Assembly (NCBI GenBank): GCA_963659365.1
Contig: CAVKTI010000001.1
Coordinates: 35,494-99,493 of the forward strand
Origin: W0P28-013 sp963659365
GTDB taxonomy: Bacteria; Bacteroidota; Bacteroidia; Bacteroidales; Paludibacteraceae
Length of the DNA: 64,000 bases
Reading direction: 5' to 3'
Numbering within the stretch: the first letter of the stretch is position 1; the number at the start of each line of letters is the position of its first letter. Position numbers and translations under genes: made by a program. A model generated the notes under the pieces. The model had not been told where the DNA came from, did no database searches, and saw only the letters and a program-made list of their open reading frames with translations. Positions 34,480 through 42,907 of the stretch are shown piece after piece.

Positions 34480-36045
34480 TTACTTATCATTCTTGACAAA
34501 GAGCCACAGAACGCCCGAAATCAGCAAGCAGACGGCGCAAATGGCAAAGATAATCGACTTGTCGGCGGCGGCTTTCACCACTTCGCCCATTTTGAACGAA
34601 GCCACCAACTGCGGCAGTACCACCGACAGGTTGAAAATGCCCATATACAAGCCCATTTTGGTCTGATCGACCTTTTCGCTCATGATGGCAAACGGCAGCG
34701 ATACCAGCGAAGCCCAGCCAATACCAACAATGCAAAGTGCCACAAAGAAGAGAATCATATTGGCACCAAATGCCCAAATCAGGCCATAACCGACGGCCAT
34801 CAGCAAAATGGAGCAGGTATGCGTCAGTGTCATGCCACGGCGACGAGCAATCACATTCAGCACCAGCACGGGCAACACTGCGCCCACCAAGTCGCGCACA
34901 AGGAATGCCATCGCTGGTAAGGCTTCGTCAAGACCACTGTTACCAATTGTACCCAAGAAATTTCTCAAGTTGATTAATGCTGGATCTGATATTAATGCAA
35001 CAGCCGCACTAATTTGTTCCTGTTTTAGTACTTTATCGGTAATTACAAGCACATCAGATGGGACATTTAGAATAACATTTAATACATAGAATACCATGTA
35101 GATGTTCATCGTCTGCACGCCCCACCAGGTGAACGAGTGCGCCAGCAGAATTTTCTGAAACTCGTTGCCTTTGGCCGATTCGCGGAGCGCATTCGTCAGC
35201 ACCAGCACAATAGCCGCCAGTTCGATAATCACGCAACTCAATTCGACGGTGTTCAGCGTGCAAAGTCCAAAAATATCGATGTGCGATTTGTCCTCAAGAC
35301 CGCACAGTTTCGCTATAATCACATAAATGCCATAAATCAGGAAGCCAGCGAGCGGCAGCAGCGACATAACCACATCGCGCAACGACGACTTTGTCTGCGG
35401 CTTTTGAGCCTCGGGTTCTGCCTCCAAATGGCGTGGTTCTTCGATGAAAAATATCGGCACAATGGTAAAGAGCAGTGCCACGCCCACGCCCACATAAATC
35501 AGCACGATATTGCCCCAAATGACGGCAATCAGATAGGCCAGCACGCCGCAAGTGCCCGACACGGTCTGCATCCAAGTGTAGCCGCGCGAACGGTCGGCAG
35601 TGGTGGTGCAGTCGGCAATGAGCGAGCGCGTGGGGTTGAAACTAACATTGATCGAAAGGTCGAGCGTGAGTGCCACGGTAACTGCTATAGCCAGCAATCC
35701 TTCGGTGCCAGCCGCACCCAAAACCTGCTGTATGATGCCCAAATTTGGCAGCGCCAGCAGCATCAGACCTGTGAGCAGGCCGCCAATCACAATCCACGGA
35801 CGCCGGCGGCCGCCCATAAACCACAGTTTGTCGCTGATAACGCCCACAATAGGCTGCGCAATGATGCCTGCAATAGGTCCTGCCGCCCACACAATACCGA
35901 TTTGGCTAATATCCAAGCCATAACGCGTCGACAGAATCCAACTCAGCGCCGAAATCTGCACCGACAGCCCGAAACCCATCGCAGTTGCGGGCAAACTGAG
36001 CAGTGCCATAAACGCATTGCTCATCTTTTTTTGCATATTCAACAT
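34480..36045 (-). CDS. MFS sugar:cation symporter-like transporter (GPH/SLC45 type)
   Basis: A 521-residue inner-membrane protein with about 12 helices. The N-terminal signature WILSTRYGLDISQIGIVWAAGPIAGIIAQPIVGVISDK, followed by GGRRRPWIVIGG, is the family motif between helices 2 and 3, as in sucrose/maltose-type H+ symporters. A larger central loop (about residues 200-225, rich in Glu/Pro/Lys) separates the halves. Alternative starts lie at codon 4 or 8. Neighbours do not identify a sugar: upstream and downstream are repeat-filled spacers and lptB. The substrate is therefore unassigned. Confidence 0.88.
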   Translation of the reverse strand: MLNMQKKMSNAFMALLSLPATAMGFGLSVQISALSWILSTRYGLDISQIGIVWAAGPIAGIIAQPIVGVISDKLWFMGGRRRPWIVIGGLLTGLMLLALPNLGIIQQVLGAAGTEGLLAIAVTVALTLDLSINVSFNPTRSLIADCTTTADRSRGYTWMQTVSGTCGVLAYLIAVIWGNIVLIYVGVGVALLFTIVPIFFIEEPRHLEAEPEAQKPQTKSSLRDVVMSLLPLAGFLIYGIYVIIAKLCGLEDKSHIDIFGLCTLNTVELSCVIIELAAIVLVLTNALRESAKGNEFQKILLAHSFTWWGVQTMNIYMVFYVLNVILNVPSDVLVITDKVLKQEQISAAVALISDPALINLRNFLGTIGNSGLDEALPAMAFLVRDLVGAVLPVLVLNVIARRRGMTLTHTCSILLMAVGYGLIWAFGANMILFFVALCIVGIGWASLVSLPFAIMSEKVDQTKMGLYMGIFNLSVVLPQLVASFKMGEVVKAAADKSIIFAICAVCLLISGVLWLFVKNDK

Positions 36046-36155
36046 AAGATTATCAATTTATAAAGTTCGATAGTAGTGCTTCTTGGGGGTTGATGAGTTG
36101 ATGAGTTGAAAAGTTGATGAATTTAATGCGTTGGTGAAGGTCTCTAGTTCCTAAT

Positions 36156-36190
36156 TGTTTCTCAAAATTGCTGCCGCAATTTTTGTTTCT
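36156..36190. repeat. Inverted repeat family E, copy 3
   Basis: GTTTCTCAAAATTGCtgccGCAATTTTTGTTTC, the reverse-oriented form. It lies in the gap 36046-36450, which otherwise holds TTGATGAG octamers, ATTATTCATTGTT arrays and a family D hairpin, and no gene. Confidence 0.6.
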
Positions 36191-36310
36191 AAGTTTCTCG
36201 TGCTACGCACTGTTTCTAAGTTTCAAGTTTCAGGAGTTTCGGTAGTCAAAATTATTATTCATTATTCATTATTCATTGTTCATTGTTTATTATTCATTGT
36301 CTTGGCAGTG

Positions 36311-36350
36311 GCCACCTTTCCCATTTCCCCCGAAGGGGGAAAGCCACGCC
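36311..36350. repeat. CCCCC/GGGGG hairpin repeat family D, copy 3
   Basis: CCACCTTTCCCATTTCCCCCGAAGGGGGAAAGCCACG. The stem TTTCCCCC/GGGGGAAA is perfect. It is the mirror of the copy at 48588. Confidence 0.65.
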
Positions 36351-36450
36351 ATTCAATTAAGAATTTTGAATTTAGAATTATGAATTTTCGCACCCAAAAA
36401 GCAGCACAATCTTCAAATAATGAAAATCACTGCTCACTGCTCACTTCTCA

Positions 36451-37209
36451 CTAAATCTCTACGCGCGTTTTCTTTTTCAGCACAAAGTCGCGACCGAGGT
36501 AGCGCTCGCGCACTACAGGGTTGGCGGCCAACTCTTCGGGCGTGCCGTGGAACAGGATTGTACCTTCGAAGAGCAGGTAGGCGCGGTCGGTAATCGAGAG
36601 CGTTTCGTCCACATTGTGGTCGGTTATCAAAATGCCGATATTGCGGTCTTTCAGATGCCAAACGATGTCTTGAATATCCTGCACGGCTATCGGATCGACA
36701 CCTGCAAACGGTTCGTCGAGCATGATGAAACTCGGTTCGATGGCCAAGCAGCGGGCTATCTCGGTGCGTCGCCGCTCGCCACCCGACAGGCGGTCGCCGA
36801 TGTTTTTGCGCACTTTTTGCAGGCGAAATTCGGCAATGAGGCTTTCGAGTTTTTCGTGCTGTTCGTCGCGGGTTTTGTCGGTCAGTTCCAGCACCGAAAG
36901 TATGTTGTTTTCGACCGTCATTTTGCGGAACACCGAGGCCTCTTGCGCCAAATAGCCAATGCCAGCGCGCGCGCGTTTGTACACGGGATAGTTGGTTATC
37001 TCTGTGTCGTTCAGAAAAATTTTGCCTTGGTTGGGCGTGGTAAGCCCCGTGGTCATGTAGAATGTGGTGGTTTTTCCTGCGCCGTTTGGTCCGAGTAGCC
37101 CGACAATTTCGCCTTGCCGTACCTCTATCGACACATCGTTCACTACGGTGCGTTTGCCGTAGGTTTTCACCAAATGTTCGGTGCGCAGCACCATGCCCAA
37201 GTTTTCCAT
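36451..37209 (-). CDS. lptB: LptB, lipopolysaccharide export ABC ATPase
   Basis: A 252-residue ATPase that powers LPS extraction with LptF/LptG and transport over the Lpt bridge. Walker A GPNGAGKTT, signature LSGGERRRTEIAR, Walker B FIMLDEPFAGVDPIAV and the switch ITDHNVDETLSITDRAYLL are all the LptB-specific forms. The C-terminal extension VVRERYLGRDFVLKKK is also typical. ATG at 37209 is used; an internal ATG at codon 6 (MVLRTEHLVKTYG) is possible. The lptE-like gene of the same machine lies 3.5 kb upstream on the same strand. Confidence 0.96.
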   Translation of the reverse strand: MENLGMVLRTEHLVKTYGKRTVVNDVSIEVRQGEIVGLLGPNGAGKTTTFYMTTGLTTPNQGKIFLNDTEITNYPVYKRARAGIGYLAQEASVFRKMTVENNILSVLELTDKTRDEQHEKLESLIAEFRLQKVRKNIGDRLSGGERRRTEIARCLAIEPSFIMLDEPFAGVDPIAVQDIQDIVWHLKDRNIGILITDHNVDETLSITDRAYLLFEGTILFHGTPEELAANPVVRERYLGRDFVLKKKTRVEI

Positions 37210-37216
37210 CGAACAA

Positions 37217-37258
37217 ATAACTTAATAACTTAATGACTTAATAACTCAATAACTCAAT
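37217..37258. repeat. Degenerate octamer array (ACTTAATA type)
   Basis: Five consecutive near-copies of ACTTAATA/ACTTAATG/ACTCAATA directly upstream of lptB. Similar 8-bp arrays of different sequence lie near 36095, 38735, 55917, 57841, 61733 and 63890. Confidence 0.6.
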
Positions 37259-37398
37259 GGGTTGGGGTTTGTAAGTACAAATTTTCGTTCATTTCTTTTG
37301 ACAAACAAAAGAGAAATCATCGATAATTTGCGAGCGTTAGCAAAAATTTTGCGGTGGCACGATTGGCCGCGCCACCGCAAAACGAGTTCGTCGAATGT

Positions 37399-38715
37399 CT
37401 ATTTTTTCACTGGCGTTTTCGGGAATAAAATCCAGAACAGAATGGCAACAACTAGTGCGTATGCTGCAAAAATGTACCATGCCATCTGCCAACCTTGCCA
37501 AACTTCCATGGCTTGTGTGTGTACGGCTTCTATGCCGTTTTCGAGTGCGGCCAGCATGTTCCATGTTTCGTCGCTTACGCTTGGCACGCATTTGTTTACC
37601 ACAGCCTGTGCACTCAATGTGCCGATGGTTGCGCCAACGCCGTTCGTCATCATCATAAACAGGCCTTGTGCGCTCGAACGCATTTCTGGGCTGGTTTCCT
37701 GATCCACATACAATGCGCCAGAAATGTTGAAGAAGTCGAACGCGAAGCCATAAACCACGCAACTAAGCACAAACATCCAAACACCAACTCCAGGGTTTCC
37801 TGCGCCAAACAGACCGAAGCGCAGTACCCATGCAAACATGGCCATGAGCATCACATTTTTGATACCAAAACGTTTGAGGAAGAACGGAATGAACAAGATG
37901 CAGAGTGCTTCGCATATCTGCGAGATGGAAATGAGCATGTTCGAGTGCTGCACGCCGAACGAATCGGCCCATTCGGCGAAATGTTCGAAACTGCCGAGGA
38001 ATGGGTTGGCGAAGCCGTTAGTTATTTGCAGACTCACGCCCAAGCACATCGAGAAAATGAAGAACAGCGCCATTTTCTTCTGTTTGAAGAGCGCAAATGC
38101 TTTCAGTCCGAGTGCATCTACAAGATTCACTTTACCTTCCACTTTCTTGATTTCGCAAGCGGGCAATGTGAGCGAATAGGCTGCTAACAGAATGCTGAGG
38201 CCGCCACTTACAACAAACTGCCAAGCAGTGGTTTGCAGTCCGCACAGGTCAACACACCACATCATGGCAATGAAACCAACAGTGCCGAAAACACGTATTG
38301 GCGGAAAATCTTTTACTGTGTCTAATCCGCCTTTAATCAGCGCATTGAAAGCGACTGAATTGCTCAGTGCGATGGTCGGCATGAAGAACGCCACACTCAA
38401 TGTGTAGAGTGTGAAGAGCAGACCAAATTGCACATCGGCACCAGTGGTAACGCCGTAGATGCCAGCGGCAATCATGAATGCGCCAGCCAAGCCGTGACAG
38501 AGCGAAAGGCATTTTTGCGCAGGAATCCAGCGGTCGGCCACAATGCCCATCAATGCGGGCATAAACAGGCTCACAATGCCTTGAATGGAGTAGAATATGC
38601 CAATGTTTGCGACCATGTCGTGAGTAGCCAAATAGCGACCCATGCAGGTGAGATACGCTCCCCAAACCGCATATTCGAGGAAATTCATTACGATTAAACG
38701 AAGTTTCATGTTCAT
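37399..38715 (-). CDS. Nucleoside:H+ symporter-like MFS permease
   Basis: A 438-residue membrane protein with 12 predicted helices. The N-terminus MKLRLIVMNFLEYAVWGAYLTCMGRYL is the hallmark of the NupG/XapB nucleoside permease family as found in Bacteroidota. ALMGIVADRWIPAQKCLSLCHGLAG follows as the loop 2-3 motif. The C-terminus ends in lysines after the last helix. No nucleoside-metabolism gene is adjacent, so assignment rests on the protein alone. The start could be codon 1 or codon 3. Confidence 0.87.
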   Translation of the reverse strand: MNMKLRLIVMNFLEYAVWGAYLTCMGRYLATHDMVANIGIFYSIQGIVSLFMPALMGIVADRWIPAQKCLSLCHGLAGAFMIAAGIYGVTTGADVQFGLLFTLYTLSVAFFMPTIALSNSVAFNALIKGGLDTVKDFPPIRVFGTVGFIAMMWCVDLCGLQTTAWQFVVSGGLSILLAAYSLTLPACEIKKVEGKVNLVDALGLKAFALFKQKKMALFFIFSMCLGVSLQITNGFANPFLGSFEHFAEWADSFGVQHSNMLISISQICEALCILFIPFFLKRFGIKNVMLMAMFAWVLRFGLFGAGNPGVGVWMFVLSCVVYGFAFDFFNISGALYVDQETSPEMRSSAQGLFMMMTNGVGATIGTLSAQAVVNKCVPSVSDETWNMLAALENGIEAVHTQAMEVWQGWQMAWYIFAAYALVVAILFWILFPKTPVKK

Positions 38716-38734
38716 GGTATTTGATTTTTAAGGT

Positions 38735-38780
38735 TGATTAGTTGAAAAGTTGATGAGTTGATAGGTTGATAGGTTGATGA
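38735..38780. repeat. Degenerate octamer array (TTGATGAG type)
   Basis: GTTGATTAGTTGAAAAGTTG and similar near-copies with an 8-base period, immediately upstream of the nucleoside permease gene. Confidence 0.55.
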
Positions 38781-38848
38781 GTTTAATGCATTGGTAATGG
38801 CTTGTGCGGTTATTTTTAGTTTCTGATTTCTGGTTGTTAAATCGTTTC

Positions 38849-38973
38849 AACCCCACCCGAAAAACGGGCTTCCGTTTTTCTCGTCCCCTTGCAAAGGGGA
38901 CAGGCTCGCGCCCCAATTAGTATCGTCTTCTCCCCTTTTCAAGGGGAGTACCTGCGAAGCAGGGGAAGGGTTT
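38849..38973. repeat. Composite palindromic repeat family A, copy 3
   Basis: The same module order as copy 2: CCCCACCCGAAAAACGGGC and CCGTTTTT, TCCCCTTGCAAAGGGGA, a spacer, CTCCCCTTTTCAAGGGGAG, CCTGCGAAGCAGG and GAAGGG. It lies in the gene-free stretch 38716-39167. Confidence 0.7.
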
Positions 38974-39121
38974 TGTTTTAATTAAGAATTTTGAATTTAG
39001 AATTATGAATTTTTGCGCCCAACACCACCCAATTTGATTAGATAATTGGAAATTAAGAAATTGGGTAATCAAAAAGTCTATCTCCTATAAACTCTAACCT
39101 ATAAAATTTAACCTTTCATTG

Positions 39122-39170
39122 TCAATTATCAATTATCAATTATCAATTATCAATTATCAATTGTCAATTA
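39122..39170. repeat. Heptamer tandem array TCAATTA x7 reaching a stop codon
   Basis: Seven consecutive heptamers: six TCAATTA and one TCAATTG (the sixth unit). The final unit supplies the stop codon (TAA, minus strand 39170-39168) of the bifunctional-nuclease-like gene. Confidence 0.9.
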
Positions 39171-39707
39171 TTTTCGTCGTTTGCTGATTTCGTCGCGTAC
39201 TTTGGCGGCTTGTTCGTACTCTTCGTTGGCGAGCAACTGCTGCAAAAGGTCGTTCAGGTCGTCGTCCGAAAGGTCTTCGATGGCATCGGTGGCGCGCTTG
39301 GTAACCACGCTGCTCACTTTCAGAAAAATGTCGGCATCCATATAGATTGGTACGCCAAAGTGGAGCGCCAACGCCACGCCATCAGAAGCGCGCGATTCTG
39401 TGTGATAAGTGGTGCGGCCGTTGTCCCAAGTCAGTACCGCCGAAAAAGGCTTGTCCTCGTTGCTGAAAATGACCACTTCGGTCAGTTTTATGTCGAATTG
39501 CTTGGCGATTTCGGCAAAAAGTTGGTGCGTCAGTTTCACGGGAATATCGGCATGTTGCAGAGTTACGGTGATGGCTTGCGCTTCGGTTTTGCCTATCAAT
39601 ATCGGGGCGTGCCGCTCGCCGTCTATCTCCTTGAATAGCAGCCAGTAAATGCCTTCGGCGGACTTCACTTCGCTCAACCCGACTATTTGCACCCGTACTT
39701 TTTCCAT
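39168..39707 (-). CDS. Bifunctional nuclease (BFN)-domain protein with UvrB/UvrC-like tail
   Basis: A 179-residue protein. The BFN domain covers roughly residues 1-130: VQIVGLSEV, GRHAPILIGKTEAQAI-like (here ERHAPILIGKTEAQAI), VVIFSNEDKPFSAVL and SRASDGVALALHFGVPIYM. The final ~35 residues (LNDLLQQLLANEEYEQAAKVRDEISKRRK) form a UVR coiled-coil motif. This pairing is standard in Bacteroidota; the family has reported RNase/DNase activity, but the in vivo role is open. The start at 39707 is chosen because the longer frame runs back into the tRNA gene. The stop lies inside a heptamer repeat. Confidence 0.92.
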   Translation of the reverse strand: MEKVRVQIVGLSEVKSAEGIYWLLFKEIDGERHAPILIGKTEAQAITVTLQHADIPVKLTHQLFAEIAKQFDIKLTEVVIFSNEDKPFSAVLTWDNGRTTYHTESRASDGVALALHFGVPIYMDADIFLKVSSVVTKRATDAIEDLSDDDLNDLLQQLLANEEYEQAAKVRDEISKRRK

Positions 39708-39731
39708 CTTTTTTCGCACAAAAGCAATATG

Positions 39732-39763
39732 CAAAGGTAATCTTTTCTTTCGACAAAACCAAA
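39732..39763 (-). promoter_or_regulatory. Promoter of the bifunctional nuclease gene
   Basis: On the minus strand: TTTG at 39763-39760, a 20-base spacer and TACCTTTG at 39739-39732. The ATG is 25 bp downstream. It sits between the tRNA terminator and the gene. Confidence 0.75.
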
Positions 39764-39779
39764 TTCCAATTTTTCGGAA

Positions 39780-39809
39780 CAAAAAAAGCCCGAACATCTC
39801 GGTTCGGGA
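39780..39809 (-). terminator. Terminator of the tRNA-Tyr transcript
   Basis: On the minus strand the hairpin CCCGAAC..GTTCGGG is followed by CTTTTTTT. It begins a few bases after the tRNA 3' end. Confidence 0.85.
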
Positions 39810-39811
39810 TT

Positions 39812-39897
39812 TGGTGGGCAGTGATGGATTCGAACCACCGAAGGTAAAAACCAGCAGATTTACAGTCTGCCCCATTTGGCCACTCTGGTAACTGCCC
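39812..39897 (-). tRNA. tRNA-Tyr (GUA anticodon)
   Basis: Read on the minus strand, the 86-nt sequence begins GGGCAGTTACC and ends with acceptor strand CTGCCC, discriminator A and an encoded CCA. The anticodon stem-loop GCAGA CTGTAAA TCTGC gives anticodon GTA. A long variable arm and the T-loop GGTTCGAATCC are present, as expected for a type II tRNA-Tyr. It lies between secG and the BFN gene, with its own terminator. Confidence 0.97.
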
Positions 39898-39921
39898 GCA
39901 AGTTGGGTTGCCCCGACTTTG

Positions 39922-40245
39922 TTATTCGGTTGGAGCCGCCTCGTCGAACGGTGCGGCTGGTGCGGCTTCGTGCTGCAAGTTGGCGGCCTCTTCGGCTACT
40001 TCCGATGTGGCGCTCACGCCGCTACCTTTGTGCACTCCTGTGGCAAATATGCAGCAAACAACGATGAACGCAATCAGCGTCCAAGTGGTTTTTTCGAGAA
40101 AATCGGTCGTTTTGCGCACGCCCATAATCTGGTTCGAACTCGAAAAACTCGAGGCCAAACCGCCACCTTTGGAGTTTTGCACCAACACAATCAGCACCAA
40201 GATAACCGATGCTACTACAGCGAGAATTGTCAAAAGCAAATACAT
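39922..40245 (-). CDS. secG: SecG, preprotein translocase subunit
   Basis: A 107-residue inner-membrane protein assisting SecYE-dependent export. Two hydrophobic helices (about residues 1-22 and 50-72) flank the conserved loop VLVQNSKGGGLASSFSSSNQIMGVRKTTDFLEK. The C-terminal tail is rich in Ala, Glu and Pro (ATSEVAEEAANLQHEAAPAAP), common in Bacteroidota SecG. The start at 40245 (MYLLLTILAVV) is chosen because it directly begins the first helix and lies downstream of the promoter. tRNA-Tyr follows 24 bp after the stop. Confidence 0.95.
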   Translation of the reverse strand: MYLLLTILAVVASVILVLIVLVQNSKGGGLASSFSSSNQIMGVRKTTDFLEKTTWTLIAFIVVCCIFATGVHKGSGVSATSEVAEEAANLQHEAAPAAPFDEAAPTE

Positions 40246-40280
40246 ATCTTTCTGTTCTTGTTTTCTAACTTTTCGGGTTG

Positions 40281-40311
40281 CAAAGGTACAACATTTTTTT
40301 TGTTCTACCAA
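40281..40311 (-). promoter_or_regulatory. Promoter of secG
   Basis: On the minus strand: TTG at 40311-40309, a 20-base spacer and TACCTTTG at 40288-40281. The ATG at 40245 is 36 bp downstream. Confidence 0.7.
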
Positions 40312-40386
40312 TTTTTATTGCGAAAAACGATTTTTTTAGATTTTAGACCCTTGGTAAGTTGATGAGTTGAAAAGTTTCAAGTTTTA

Positions 40387-40420
40387 GGTTTCTCAAAATT
40401 GCTGCGCAATTTTTGTTTCT
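40387..40420. repeat. Inverted repeat family E, copy 4
   Basis: GGTTTCTCAAAATTGCtgcGCAATTTTTGTTTC. It lies in the 370-bp spacer 40246-40615, which also carries AAATTTGA-type heptamers and GGAGTGAGGAATT-like arrays (minus-strand reading) but no gene. Confidence 0.6.
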
Positions 40421-40615
40421 ATGTTTATTTGGCTACCGCCAATTTGAAATTCTGAATTTTTGCGACAAGCGAGCGCAGAGTCAAACTCGTTTGAACTATG
40501 CCGAGCGGAGCAAAAATCAAGTGAAATTTGAAATTTGAAATCTGAAATTCTGAAATTTTGTCATTGCGGCTTGCCGCATCACTCCTCACTTCTAATTCCT
40601 CACTCCTCACTGATT

Positions 40616-41122
40616 TTACCAATTCGCAACAGTGGCGTTAAAAATCTGATCGACAAGTTCTTCGACCATCTCTTCGCATAGTTGATCCTGCACATCTTCG
40701 AGCGTGGAGGTGCTTGGGAATGTGCGGTTGGCCGAAAAAGTGCGCTCAAAGTCCTCTTCGTTGTTGGTATTGTTGGTGTAGCGCACGCGTACGCCGATGG
40801 TCAAGCGTGTTTCGGCGGCATAGGCATCGGCACCAATCGAAAGCGGCGTGAGCGAATAGGTGGTGATTTCGCCTTCGACTTGCAGGTCGCCGCCGCGGCG
40901 CGTCTGTTCGAGGCGTGTTTGGCGGCTGTAAGCGTCTTTCAGTGCATCGTTGAAAGTGTTGACGAGCGACGGATTGACGAGCGTGGCTTGGTTGGTAAAG
41001 TCGGCCACGGTGATGCTCTTCACCTTCGAATAGTCGATGCTGGCACCATTGAACTTGTACGAAATAGTGCACGATGCTGCAATCAATGCTGCAATTATGG
41101 CGAGTAGTGTAAGGCGGTTCAT
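40616..41122 (-). CDS. lptE: LptE-family LPS-assembly lipoprotein
   Basis: A 168-residue lipoprotein with signal MNRLTLLAIIAALIAASC (lipidated Cys18). The following CTISYKFNGASIDYSKVKSITVADFTNQATLVNPSL is the typical Bacteroidota LptE start, which plugs the LptD barrel at the outer membrane. Later strands (LQVEGEITTYSLTPLSIG, ETRLTIGVRVRYTN) match the alternating alpha/beta fold. The C-terminus QIFNATVANW is conserved in layout. It lies between the sigma-54 activator and secG genes, on the same strand but with repeat-filled gaps on both sides. Confidence 0.9.
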   Translation of the reverse strand: MNRLTLLAIIAALIAASCTISYKFNGASIDYSKVKSITVADFTNQATLVNPSLVNTFNDALKDAYSRQTRLEQTRRGGDLQVEGEITTYSLTPLSIGADAYAAETRLTIGVRVRYTNNTNNEEDFERTFSANRTFPSTSTLEDVQDQLCEEMVEELVDQIFNATVANW

Positions 41123-41222
41123 TTCAAAAATTTCAAATTTTAGATTTCAAATTTCAGATTGCGCTTCGCGCTGTTTCTGTGTTTTTGTTGATTTGGTTAT
41201 TTGCTTATTTGTTGAAGCGTTT

Positions 41223-41246
41223 CGGACGCACTCGGTGCGTCCCTAC
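41223..41246. repeat. Palindromic repeat family B, copy 5
   Basis: CGGACGCACTCGGTGCGTCCCTAC, identical in core to the copy at 15475. It lies in the 315-bp spacer 41123-41437, where AAATTTCAGA heptamers and TCGAATTATTGAA repeats also occur. Confidence 0.65.
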
Positions 41247-41437
41247 GAGCAATAATCATCGAATTATTGAATTATCGAATGTCTGAAATGTTCAGACTTT
41301 TTACTTTACAAACTTTCAAACTTTATGAACTCTCTTGCTACTTGCTACTCACATCTTGCGACTAACAATTTGAAATTCTGAAATTTGGAATTGCGGCTTT
41401 GCCGCATCACTTCTCACTTCTAACTACTCACTTCTCA

Positions 41438-42703
41438 CTATTCAATGCCGTATTCTTTGATTTTGCGGTAGAGGGTGCGTTCCGAGATTTTCAGGTCTTG
41501 GGCGGCGAGTTTGCGTTTGCCGTTGTGGCGCTCCAACGCTTTGGTTATCATCTCTTTTTCGGCATCGACCAGCGAGAGCGACTCTTCGATATACTCTTCG
41601 GTGTCCTCCACTTGGCGATTTTGCATCAGTTTTTGCTTGCCGCTGGTTGTCACAATGTTTATCACATCGGGCTGCGTCTGCACTTCGGGCGTGGCAAAAG
41701 TTGTGGCAGGCACCGAAGTGGGCGTGTAGGGCTGCGGCGTGTAGTGTTGCGGTTGCGCCTCGCCCGACATGATGTCGTTCACCAATTTTTTCAGGTCGTT
41801 CATGTCTTTTTTCATGTCGAAAAGCACCTGATAGAGAATCTCGCGCTCGTTGTTGAACGACTTGGTTTCCTGCTCGTTGTGCGCTCTGAACAGCGTTGGC
41901 AGCGTTGCTTGCTCGTTGTCGGGCAGGTAGCGTTTCAGTGTGTCGGTGGTGATGGTGCGGTCGGGTTCTATCACCGAAATCTGCTCCGTGATATTTTTCA
42001 ACTGGCGGATATTGCCTTTCCAATAGTAGTTTTTCAGCATCTCTTGGGCATCGTCGGTCAGTTTCACCACGGGCATATTGTATTTTTCGGCAAAATCGGC
42101 GGCAAATTTGCGGAAAAGCAGCACCGTGTCCTCTTTGCGTTCGCGCAGTGGCGGAATGTGTATCGGCACAGCGTTCAGGCGGTAGTAGAGGTCTTCGCGG
42201 AAACGCCCTTCGCCAATGGCTTGCTGCATATTCAAGTTGGTGGCGGCCACCACGCGCACATTGGTTTTTTGCACTTTCGACGAGCCGACGCGCATAAATT
42301 CGCCTGCTTCGAGTACACGCAACAGGCGCACTTGGGTCGATAGCGGCAGTTCGCCCACCTCGTCGAGAAAGATAGTGCCGCCGTCGGCCACCTCGAAGTA
42401 GCCTTTGCGGTCGCTGGTGGCGCTGGTAAATGCCCCTTTTTCGTGACCAAACAGTTCGCTGTCGATAGTGCCTTCGGGTATTGCGCCGCAGTTCACAGCG
42501 ATGTAGGCGTTGTGTTTGCGCGGACTGTACTGGTGTATGATTTGCGGAAATTTCTCCTTGCCGACACCGCTTTCGCCAGTGATTAGCACCGAAAGGTCGG
42601 TGGACGACACCTGCACCGCCACATCGATGGCGCGATTCAACGCCGCCGACACGCCAATAATACCAAAACGCTGCTTAACTGCCTGAATTTCACTCGGTTG
42701 CAT
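41438..42703 (-). CDS. Sigma-54-dependent transcriptional activator (AAA+ with Fis-type HTH)
   Basis: A 421-residue enhancer-binding protein without an N-terminal receiver domain; the AAA+ domain starts almost at once. Walker A is GESGVGKE (residues 43-50), Walker B IFLDEVGELP, the arginine-finger region RFREDLYYRLNAVPIHIPPLRER, and the C-terminal Fis-like helix-turn-helix is KRKLAAQDLKISERTLYRKIKEYGI. The sigma-54 contact loop reads GAFTSA (residues 90-95) instead of the usual GAFTGA. A Gln/Pro/Thr-rich linker (about residues 320-370) separates the domains. It lies upstream of lptE, a common Bacteroidales neighbourhood. Its targets are unknown. Confidence 0.93.
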   Translation of the reverse strand: MQPSEIQAVKQRFGIIGVSAALNRAIDVAVQVSSTDLSVLITGESGVGKEKFPQIIHQYSPRKHNAYIAVNCGAIPEGTIDSELFGHEKGAFTSATSDRKGYFEVADGGTIFLDEVGELPLSTQVRLLRVLEAGEFMRVGSSKVQKTNVRVVAATNLNMQQAIGEGRFREDLYYRLNAVPIHIPPLRERKEDTVLLFRKFAADFAEKYNMPVVKLTDDAQEMLKNYYWKGNIRQLKNITEQISVIEPDRTITTDTLKRYLPDNEQATLPTLFRAHNEQETKSFNNEREILYQVLFDMKKDMNDLKKLVNDIMSGEAQPQHYTPQPYTPTSVPATTFATPEVQTQPDVINIVTTSGKQKLMQNRQVEDTEEYIEESLSLVDAEKEMITKALERHNGKRKLAAQDLKISERTLYRKIKEYGIE

Positions 42704-42731
42704 AATGCTGACAATTTTTCAGTTCGACTGA

Positions 42732-42763
42732 CAAAATTACGCAAAACTATTGAACCTAACAAA
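42732..42763 (-). promoter_or_regulatory. Promoter of the sigma-54 activator gene
   Basis: On the minus strand: TTTG at 42763-42760, a 20-base spacer and TAATTTTG at 42739-42732. The ATG is 29 bp downstream. Confidence 0.7.
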
Positions 42764-42907
42764 TTTGCAGGGTTCTTTTTTTTCGCACAGCACCACGCGC
42801 AACATTCACTGCTGCGTTTTTTTAGTGTGCGAACGCGGTTGCTGTTTTTGCTGAATGTGGCTTATCTATCAGATTATCAGACAAATAAGCTGCTTCTGGC
42901 GCAGCGT

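Noticed and set aside
39122..39170. Possible CRISPR array
   Set aside because: The heptamers are contiguous with no spacers and no cas genes are in the window.
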